From the IMG/VR virus record IMGVR_UViG_3300033571_013602, positions 1 to 21,891 of that record: DNA of 21,891 nt; one strand, 5' to 3'. The position numbers and the translations under genes were made by a program. Shown here piece by piece: positions 1 to 7,900 of the stretch (its first letter is position 1; each line of letters begins with the position of its first letter). The notes under the pieces are model-generated. The model saw nothing but the letters and a program-made list of their open reading frames with translations, ran no database searches and had not been told where the DNA came from. Source of the DNA: a virus.

Positions 1-225
1 CTGCTCTCAACCGTGGGGGACATTAACATTGAAGCTACTACAGGAAATGTTAATATTAAGGGTGGCATAAATACTAACGTAGAGGGAGCCGCTCAATTAA
101 ATGCTTATGGCTTAGGTGCTACTAATTTAGGCGCACTTACTCCATTAACACTAAATAGTAATGCACCGACACCTGTTACCCCTGTGGTGCCAAGTATACC
201 TCAGTTTAATGTTTATGGCAAGTAA
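1..225 (+). CDS. C-terminal end of a baseplate hub/spike protein (gp5/VgrG-like beta-helix), 5' truncated by the window
   Basis: The frame is open from the first base (Leu-Leu-Ser-Thr-Val-Gly...), and the GTG at 13 is an internal Val codon, so this is the tail of a longer gene. The visible 74 residues begin with an octad-like repeat, VGDINIEA then TGNVNIKG, with Gly-Asp/Asn turns and alternating Ile/Val. This is the pattern of the triple-stranded beta-helix at the C-terminus of T4 gp5 and VgrG spikes. The remainder is a Pro/Thr-rich tail ending in FNVYGK. The next gene starts 5 bases after the stop. A place just upstream of gp25/gp6-type genes fits a hub or spike protein, with the PAAR protein at 20112 as a candidate cap. 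It could instead be another beta-helical virion protein; no lysozyme or OB-fold domain is visible because the gene is cut. Confidence 0.55.
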   Translation: MLSTVGDINIEATTGNVNIKGGINTNVEGAAQLNAYGLGATNLGALTPLTLNSNAPTPVTPVVPSIPQFNVYGK

Positions 226-230
226 TTAAA

Positions 231-2915
231 ATGGCAGCATTTGATTTTAATTTATTTAATTCTTTAGCAGGGGGCGTAGCAAATCCTCTAGGTGCCATAG
301 GAACGTCGTTTGGACTGCCTAGCTGCCTCCTACAGCTAGGATCAGCCGCCCTTTCTCTACTGCCTAGCCCAATTCTTGCAGCCATTCTTGGTGGAATACA
401 GGCGGGTATGAGGCTGGCTGACGGAGTTGTAAAAGCTATCTTCGCCAAGATAAGAGACTGGCTGGGTATTACTGAATGGGATACAGAAGACGGCATATTC
501 TCTTTTATATCTAAAATATTTGGTGCAGGAGGAGACTCTAGCATAATTGCGATACTTGCTTTGATGGGTGGTATCATTGGTGCTGCGGGAGCCTTAGGTC
601 AGATATACGCTAATATTCAAGCCACCATTGCTGAAATTGAAGCAATGATTGATTGCATCAAAAGCTATAGAGATTTTCTAAAGCTAAAGAATGGTTTTGC
701 TGATGAGCCTATGACACCCGAGGCTTTCCAAGACTACTTAGATTCTTCGCTAGCCGTAGAGAAGGCACAACTTCAATCAGCCTTAGCTTTTATTGAAGCT
801 GGAAATAAACAAATTGATGTGATTGGTAGCATCCTCGCTGATCGAGCGGCCAATCCTGAGCTAGAGCCAAAGTTTACAAAAGAAGCTTGTGTTTATTTCG
901 CAGGCTTAGGTGTTCAAGTTAACTGCGAAGTCGAAGACCCTCAAGACGAGTTAGACAAGAAAGAAATATTTAGACTTATATATGGCCCACCAAAAAGCTC
1001 TGCGGGCCAGTTCATTTTGTCGCAAGATGGATTATATTTCGATTCTCAAGTTAGTGGCATAACCCCAGTTCTAACATACTTAAATAGAAAGAGAAATGCT
1101 GTTCCAAAAGAAGAACTTTGGAAGTTCATGCATGATCCAAACCTTGGAGGTCGCGGAAAGCAATTCTCTACCAAAGATCTTGCTTCGTACTTTAACACTA
1201 TCCTAGACCCTGATAGAATAAATGAGAGTCCATACTTTCAAACTTATTACGACAAGGACGGATTCTTACAAGAGTTAATAGGTAACAAAAATAAAAGAAT
1301 ATACGATCTATCCTCTCAGATTCATGATCTAGAGACTGGAAATGCCCCCACATCTGTAATTATAAACTTCAAGCAATCTTTAATTTCAGAGAATATAACA
1401 TTAAACAAGAGGATAAACAAAAGAAAGAAGCAGATAGAGTTAGCAGTAGCTTTACCGCAACTATATCAAACACAAGTAAGATACGATCCAGGAGAAGTTC
1501 CTATAAATGATTTCTCATACTTAGCTGGTATCAACTTAACAGTAGACATTCAAAAACAAAAAGCTCTGTCATTTAGCCAAGCTGACGTATCTGGAGTTAT
1601 TTCTCCAATAAGACTGCAAACAAATTACATTATACCAAAGATTGGAAACACAAGAAATTCATCGCTTGAGCACTTGATCATTCCAGAGAATGGAGAGGGC
1701 GCAATAATATATGATGGAAGCAGTGTTTCGGCTGTTGATGCAGTCATCCTACAAACAGAAAACAGTTTAACAACTGATGGTCTGTTTGCCATGTACAACT
1801 TCTTAGACACTGATGTCGAAGATCCATCATCTACTTTATTTAACGTAAGAAACTCTGCTTCTGAGACTGATGAACTTTATGCTCAGTTGGTAGCTGAGAA
1901 CACAGATTCTGTGTTCTCTAGAGGATTAGGAATTCCTTTCCTTAGGGGAATTACGAAACATTATAACAGTAGTCCAACGTCACTCTCTGGACTTGGAAGT
2001 TTTGTTAAGCTGCCTGATTCCCAAAAGTTCAATGACTTCCTTTACAACTATGAGGGAGCTTCGATAGATTTCTGGGCATATGTCCCCGATATATTTACAA
2101 GCAGCGGAGTAGGGGATGTTTCTTCTCTTTACAGATTAGTGCTCGCTAGTGAGAACGTAGGGTTTATTGGAGACGTTAGTTCAACCAACACAGAGTACAT
2201 CTCAAATAATCTAAGTAATAATGTTGTTCGTGGATTCATGATGGGATTCACACGCGATAGAAGAATTGTAAGTAACCAAGGTGCTTCAAACAACTCTGGC
2301 GATAATCCTGTTGCTCAAACATCGTTCTTTATTGCTCCAACTCAATCAGTAACCGCATCTTCCGCTGGACTTATAAATAGATCTACTTATGACGGTGTAG
2401 ATTGTTTTGCCGATACAAAATACCATGCTATGAAGCACCCACTGTCTACCGACATGAAGAATGTGTCGGGGCAGTTCTGTCACATAGCTGTGACGTTCAA
2501 TCCAGATAAGGACGAGGTTTCCTTCTACTTTGACGGTAGCAAAGTAACAACCTCAAGTCTTTCTAATGTATTTGGTATTCCAAAGTTTACAATGCCTAAC
2601 CTACCAACATTTAAACTTACAAATAGCTTTGAGTATTCTCAAACTTCTGTAAATGCAGATGCGCCACAAAGCTTGAAGTACGGTCCAAAACTGGACACTT
2701 ACTTTACTCCTTGGGTAATTGGCGGTGGATATACAGATGGTTTATTTAACAAAGGTAACTTCATGGGTGGGACTTATGGAGGAATTATAAGTGGTTTGAG
2801 AGGGTATTTAGGAAGTATAAAGTTCTATTCTAAACCACTGGATGGATCTCAAATACTAAATAATTACAATACTCATAACTCGTTCTTTAAGAACATAGAC
2901 GTATCGAAGTTATAA
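231..2915 (+). CDS. Large virion structural protein with hydrophobic N-terminal helices and C-terminal LamG-like domain
   Basis: This 894-residue protein is probably baseplate-associated. Residues about 8-80 are rich in Gly/Ala/Leu, and residues 105-127 form a second, strongly hydrophobic stretch (IIAILALMGGIIGAAGALGQ...). Both could be buried or membrane-active helices. Around residues 350-410 there is a charged, heptad-like region rich in Lys/Glu/Asn/Ile, a probable short coiled coil. Residues about 595-885 look like a concanavalin/LamG-like jelly roll: the strand ASIDFWAYVP, then FCHIAVTFNPDKDEVSFYFDG, and a closing strand LGSIKFYSKPLDGSQILNNYN, all typical of LamG-3 type domains. Such domains bind glycans or act as adhesin modules in phage tails. 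It lies between the hub-like gene and gp25, with 2 bases before gp25. The only start near the upstream stop is the ATG at 231, and no Shine-Dalgarno is evident. The exact virion location is unknown. Confidence 0.7.
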   Translation: MAAFDFNLFNSLAGGVANPLGAIGTSFGLPSCLLQLGSAALSLLPSPILAAILGGIQAGMRLADGVVKAIFAKIRDWLGITEWDTEDGIFSFISKIFGAGGDSSIIAILALMGGIIGAAGALGQIYANIQATIAEIEAMIDCIKSYRDFLKLKNGFADEPMTPEAFQDYLDSSLAVEKAQLQSALAFIEAGNKQIDVIGSILADRAANPELEPKFTKEACVYFAGLGVQVNCEVEDPQDELDKKEIFRLIYGPPKSSAGQFILSQDGLYFDSQVSGITPVLTYLNRKRNAVPKEELWKFMHDPNLGGRGKQFSTKDLASYFNTILDPDRINESPYFQTYYDKDGFLQELIGNKNKRIYDLSSQIHDLETGNAPTSVIINFKQSLISENITLNKRINKRKKQIELAVALPQLYQTQVRYDPGEVPINDFSYLAGINLTVDIQKQKALSFSQADVSGVISPIRLQTNYIIPKIGNTRNSSLEHLIIPENGEGAIIYDGSSVSAVDAVILQTENSLTTDGLFAMYNFLDTDVEDPSSTLFNVRNSASETDELYAQLVAENTDSVFSRGLGIPFLRGITKHYNSSPTSLSGLGSFVKLPDSQKFNDFLYNYEGASIDFWAYVPDIFTSSGVGDVSSLYRLVLASENVGFIGDVSSTNTEYISNNLSNNVVRGFMMGFTRDRRIVSNQGASNNSGDNPVAQTSFFIAPTQSVTASSAGLINRSTYDGVDCFADTKYHAMKHPLSTDMKNVSGQFCHIAVTFNPDKDEVSFYFDGSKVTTSSLSNVFGIPKFTMPNLPTFKLTNSFEYSQTSVNADAPQSLKYGPKLDTYFTPWVIGGGYTDGLFNKGNFMGGTYGGIISGLRGYLGSIKFYSKPLDGSQILNNYNTHNSFFKNIDVSKL

Positions 2916-2917
2916 CC

Positions 2918-3382
2918 ATGGCATTAAACCAATCAATAGAAACCTACGGATCACAACTTCCTAAGTCTCCTTCCTTTTTAAATAGAAGGAAGGCTGACAA
3001 AGACTATGGATTTGCCTTTCCATTAGGAGATATTGATTCTGGTAAATTTCTAGCTAAGTCTTCTGATTTGCAACTTGTAAAGGGCCAGTTAAAGCAGCTT
3101 CTTTTTACAAATCGTGGCGAAAGGGTTATGCTCCCTTCTTACGGGACTAACCTAAGAAGGTTCCTTATGGAGCCGATGGATCAAGCCACATTCAGCCAAA
3201 TTAAAAGGGAGATTCTAGAATCTTTTAGTAAATATGCTAGAAACGTAGCTGTAAATAAACTTCAGATATTTCCAGGCTCAACTTCAACTCCTCAAGGTGG
3301 AAACTTTATAATTATAAAGCTTTACTGCACTTTGTTGATAGAAGATAAAATTTCTTTTGATTTAACCCTAAACATACAATAA
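2918..3382 (+). CDS. 25: Baseplate wedge protein gp25 (GPW/gp25 family)
   Basis: This 154-residue protein belongs to the gp25/GpW_gp25 family, the wedge subunit that touches the inner tube/sheath end and, with the gp6-type protein, holds the baseplate together and nucleates the sheath. The family signature is clear: FPLGDIDSGKFLAKSSDLQLVKGQLKQLL is abbreviated here by its parts FPLGDID and LVKGQLKQLLFT, followed at residues 67-86 by GERVMLPSYGTNLRRFLMEP, which matches the conserved G-E-R-x-x-x-P-x-x-G-x-x-L core. It is slightly longer than T4 gp25 (132 aa) because of an N-terminal extension of about 30 residues. Its stop codon TAA shares its last A with the ATG of the gp6-like gene (TAATG), which implies translational coupling of the two wedge partners. 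This is the most secure identification in the window. Confidence 0.93.
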   Translation: MALNQSIETYGSQLPKSPSFLNRRKADKDYGFAFPLGDIDSGKFLAKSSDLQLVKGQLKQLLFTNRGERVMLPSYGTNLRRFLMEPMDQATFSQIKREILESFSKYARNVAVNKLQIFPGSTSTPQGGNFIIIKLYCTLLIEDKISFDLTLNIQ

Positions 3383-4986
3383 TGGCATTCCGTGGCACAG
3401 TAACCTCTGACTTCATGAAGCTCATATCAGCAGATGATGCTGATAAAAGAAACTACATAAATTTTGCTGCAACTGATTTCTTAAGTCTTAGAGATTCTTT
3501 GCTGCGTTATGTTCAAGCAGTCTACCCTTTAGATTACACTTATTTCTCGGAGTCAGATTTTGGCATGATGTTGATAGAACTGGTAGCTTACATGGGCCAT
3601 GTTCTATCTTACAAAGCTGATTACCTAGCTAACGAAAATTTCTTAAAGACTGCTAAGTCTAGAGAAAGTATAAAAAATTTAATGCAGCTTATTGGTGTGA
3701 GGATGAGGGGGCCAATCGCTGCCGCCGCTGACGCTAAACTATCTTTACCATTTACTTGGGCTGATTCTGCAAACAGCTTTATAACCATAGCCCCAGAAAA
3801 TAGAGTTGTAACAATAACATCCCCCGAAGATGGTCTCCCACTAACCTATACATTATATAAAGTTGCCGCAGACGGGGATATAGATACAGCAAACTCTAAT
3901 GCTAGCTTAATAATTTATAATTCAGATAAGACTGGATCAGTCACTACCTTCTCAAGCTTAGTTCTTCTTGAAGGATCTTTGGTTGTAGAGCAAGGAACAT
4001 TCTCTGATACAGAATCACTTAAGAGTGTAAGATTACAGCAGGCTCCAATAGTTGAGGGAAGCTTACAGGTTGTAATAACAGGCGAATCTGCAACTAGTGG
4101 AGAGTATGTTCAGGTAGATAACATATTTTATGCCTCAGGCCCATCTCAAAAAGTATTCCAGTTATTGTCCAATGAAGATTATGGCGGAACTATAGTATTT
4201 GGAGATAACAACATAGGAAAGACTCCTTCCATCGGAGATCAATATACAATTTTGTATAGAGTTGGTGGAGGAAGTAGAGGAAACATACGAAAAAGTGTTT
4301 TAAACGCTCCAATATCTTTAACATTTGAAGATGGAGGCTCCCCAGTCTCATACCAAGCTACTGTTCAAAATACTTCAATAGGAACTGGAGGGTCTGACGC
4401 TGAAACAGCAGAGAATGCGAAGCGGTATGGTCCTTTAATGTTCAGAACTCAAAATCGTTTGGTGACACTGAACGATTATAAAGCATTTGTTAATAGCTAT
4501 ATTAGCTCTTACGGGTCAATAGGAAAGGCTACTGCCGTTACAAGAAGAGCTTACTCTTCGGCTAATATAATTGATCTATATGTCCTTGAGAAGGCTAACA
4601 ATCTACAATTAAGAAAAGCTACACCAGAATATAAGCGTCAAATACTTCTAGCAATAGATGATAAAAAGATGCTTACCGATGAGGTGGTGGTTGTGGATGG
4701 ACTAATTAGAACTTTGGATCTTCAAATAACACTTAGACTGGACAAGAAATACCAGTTCAACGAAGGAACAATTAGACAAAAAGTTAGAAATGCCATCGAA
4801 GCATTCTTTAATATGGACAATAACGACTTTGGGAAAGTGTTTAATCCTCAAGATTTGATGTATTCAATATTCCAAGTCGAAGAGGTTAGATTCGCTACCA
4901 TAGACAATGTTCCAGAAGCTATTCAAGTAAACTTTAATGAAATAGTTCAACTAAATAATTATACACTGAATATTGTTTATGTCTAG
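3382..4986 (+). CDS. 6: Baseplate wedge protein, gp6-like / baseplate J family
   Basis: This 534-residue protein is of the gp6/baseplate-J type. In T4, gp6 dimers form the continuous inner ring of the baseplate and hold gp25 and gp7. The N-terminal part (residues about 54-110) carries SDFGMMLIELVAYMGHVLSY followed by DYLANENFLKTAKSRESI, the typical start of baseplate-J proteins. Near residues 270-305, IVFGDNNIGKTPSIGDQ and YRVGGGSRGNI are the usual FGDGxxGxxP and GxxGNI-like motifs. Around 350, RTQNRLVTLNDYKAFV matches the R-x-V-T-x-x-D-Y-x-x-L segment. It is shorter than T4 gp6 (660 aa). It starts on the A of the gp25 stop. Its last codons overlap the next gene by 8 bases (ATG at 4979, TAG at 4984-4986). 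Assignment to the family is firm; equivalence to gp6 follows from the gp25 neighbour. Confidence 0.88.
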   Translation: MAFRGTVTSDFMKLISADDADKRNYINFAATDFLSLRDSLLRYVQAVYPLDYTYFSESDFGMMLIELVAYMGHVLSYKADYLANENFLKTAKSRESIKNLMQLIGVRMRGPIAAAADAKLSLPFTWADSANSFITIAPENRVVTITSPEDGLPLTYTLYKVAADGDIDTANSNASLIIYNSDKTGSVTTFSSLVLLEGSLVVEQGTFSDTESLKSVRLQQAPIVEGSLQVVITGESATSGEYVQVDNIFYASGPSQKVFQLLSNEDYGGTIVFGDNNIGKTPSIGDQYTILYRVGGGSRGNIRKSVLNAPISLTFEDGGSPVSYQATVQNTSIGTGGSDAETAENAKRYGPLMFRTQNRLVTLNDYKAFVNSYISSYGSIGKATAVTRRAYSSANIIDLYVLEKANNLQLRKATPEYKRQILLAIDDKKMLTDEVVVVDGLIRTLDLQITLRLDKKYQFNEGTIRQKVRNAIEAFFNMDNNDFGKVFNPQDLMYSIFQVEEVRFATIDNVPEAIQVNFNEIVQLNNYTLNIVYV

Positions 4987-7900
4987 TCCAATTAAGTTTA
5001 TAGATAATCGTCAATATCACAAGTCGAATTATAGCGATGCGATGAAGTATGTCATCCCATCAATGTATTACGAAGAAGACTATGCATTAAAAAACAAAGA
5101 AATAGATGTACTAGATCAATTAATAAACTCACATCTAAACATAATTGGAAATATAAATAGTATTCTATTTATCAGCGGAGTGGCTGGCACAGTTTACAGC
5201 GGAATGAATACTCCAGAGGGTATCGCACCGTTCTTTATAAAGCAAAATAATCTTACGGATATAGACACTAACGACTTTGAAAGAAAGATACTTCTACCCT
5301 TAGACACATCATTAAAAGATTTTAATTCTAGTGCAGAGTTCAGAAATTATTTAAACAACACATTATTACCTGGAATAAGAACTAATAACCCAACTTTAAC
5401 TTTTGCTGAAAACGCTACAAAAGAACAAACACATAATTATCTAATAACTAATTTATCTTGGTTCTACTTTTTAAATAGAAGTGGATCATTGACATACAAT
5501 CCATCTTCGTATGTATTAGATACTTTAGTAAATAACATTTACCAAGGCAAGCCACTGACCACGAATGATGGAATTCGCGGGCTAACAGAGTACATCTGGC
5601 GTAATTACACAACTCAATCATGGTCTTCTATTGACGTAATACCAGATGATTTCTTGCCTATTGCAAGTAATACAAGTTCACAATTTACAAGCGGAACTCA
5701 ACAGCTTAGTAAACTTAATACTTTAGTTGATGTGCTGTACTCTCCATTATATATTGATGATGGAGATGTTAGAGTTAGGGATGCTATTGAAGATTATCTT
5801 CAAAACTCTTATTTAATAACACAAAAGTATTTACAAGGCCCATTCATAAAGTTGATAAAGGCAATGTCATTTGCCTTCGCAGATTATTCAAATCAAGTTG
5901 ATAGGCTAGAGTCACTATACGATATAGACGAATGCCCAGACGAATACTTACCACTTCTAGCTAATTTAATTGGGTGGAAGCTGTTTGGTTCTGAGCCTGA
6001 TCGCTGGAGATTGCAAATAGCTAATGCTGTAGACATTTACAGGGCCGTAGGTACAAAGAAGTGTGTTAAGCTAGTAGCTGATTCTGTGTTTGGGCAGGAC
6101 GTACTAGGAGCAAGCTCTTTGATAACAGAGATGTGGGAGTCTTACATCCCATTCCTAATTCAATACTCATTAGCTACAGAGTCTCCCCTACTTCAAAACT
6201 TTTCAACTTGGACTCAATCTGTTGCTCAGAGTTTAGGGGTTACTAATTACAGTCTCAACAGTTTTGATGAAAATATAAAGATGTGTGTAGACAAAATATT
6301 AACTGATCTTGTCACCACATTCCCAGACAACTTTATACTAGCTGGAAGTAGGTTTAGAATAAATAGACCAGATTTTGTTTTTGAATACAGAAACAAAATA
6401 AATAAAATTCCACCATTTGAGGAGATTCCTTATTACACAACTGTAAAATTAACTAAGGATATGGTTAGCTTTATAGTTGATAAACTTGTCTGCTTTGGAG
6501 TTCCTATTTCATTTGCCGACAAGGTGGGTGACTACATCTTAAAATACACTTTAGAGAACAACGAAGACTATTCACTAAGAAACAGCTTCTTGATGTTCAC
6601 TCCAAGCTCTGAGTATCCACCCAACTGGGATTCGGTAATAAAAGACTTGTCCGACACAAAGACCGAGTACCTATCTCTGTGGAACGGTAAATCATCTCAT
6701 TTCCAAATAGTTATAGATACTTCAAGCTTTAACTTTGGAAAAACATCATTAGAGGCAGATTCAGCAGAAATACTTAAGATAACATCTCAGACAATTAAAG
6801 AATTCTCTCCTGCGAAAGCCATGCCGGATATTATTGCGAGATCGTCTGCGGAAGATTTTGCAAGCTATCTTGATGCCATTCGCCCATACATCCGAGTCGC
6901 TAAACAAGACTACGCTGCAATAACCTATGCCAGCGGAGCATCAATAGCGGGATTTGCAACCTCCGCTATAGCTATGAAGACTTATAAGAGAGGGCTTACT
7001 CCTACGTCAACTGCAACCTTCTCTAGATTTAATGCAGATAGCTTATCAGACAGTCTTATTAGATTTGATGCTCTAGCCTCATCTACTTTACCAAGAAGAT
7101 CTCACCGTAGAAGAGATTTAAAGTTTATACTTCCTAAAGGTGGGTTTTATGATCGTACTGGATTTAATATGCCAGTTTCTTATGATTATAATTTTTCAAC
7201 CGCTAAAACTCCTTTAGGGCTTATCCCAAGTTCGATGACCTTCGTTCCGATTCCTGACTACAACAATATCCCAGAGATATACTCAAGATGCAATAATCTT
7301 GATTCTAGTAACTCTTATTATGGATACAGTGTAAGCAACACCGTTCCCGCGCGTGGCGGATCAGAAGTTGGACCAACTAAGAATCTAGTTATCTTAGCTG
7401 GTCAGAGCAACATGAATGGTAGAGGGCAAACACCCAGAGATTCAATTGGAGGATTAAATTGGTATAATCTAGAGACTTCTACATATGTTGATACATTAAT
7501 CCCATTTGAAAATACACAAGTTAATGCTCCACTTTATCCTGACGCAGCCCCCTTTACTTCTCCTGGCTATTCATATGATAGTTCTTACTGGGGACCAGAG
7601 ATGCGATTCGCAGAGTTATTACAGAAAGATGGATTAGTTAAAAATACTTATTTGTTTAAATTTGCACAAGATAAAACCGTAGTAGTAAACTCAAGTGATA
7701 TAAATAGTTGGTGCCCAAGTAATACGTTTACAAACTCTTTATACAAAAGATTTGAAAGAGCCTTAGATGATGCTGTTAATAAACTTGGAGGTATTTCAAA
7801 ACTTAGAAATATTACTTTAATTTGGAGTCAGGGAGAAACTGAGGCTGGAACTGGGCAAGAAGCGAACTCAAGCGCAATAGCTTTTTCGGGGGCGACAGCA

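Noticed and set aside
206-577. Open frame on the minus strand (123 codons) opposite the N-terminus of the 894-residue protein
   Set aside because: It lies antisense to a clear coding region, has no family signature, and no promoter or ribosome site; it is most likely a shadow of the Gly/Ala-rich codons on the other strand.
4973-4981. TTG at 4973 as the start of the giant wedge protein
   Set aside because: The ATG at 4979 is a better start codon and gives a normal short overlap with the preceding TAG; the TTG would add only two residues.
5150-5160. TATAAATA-like octamers inside coding regions (for example near 5153, 2373 and 7699) as additional late promoters
   Set aside because: They lie within genes of an AT-rich genome where such octamers are expected by chance and do not precede gene starts.
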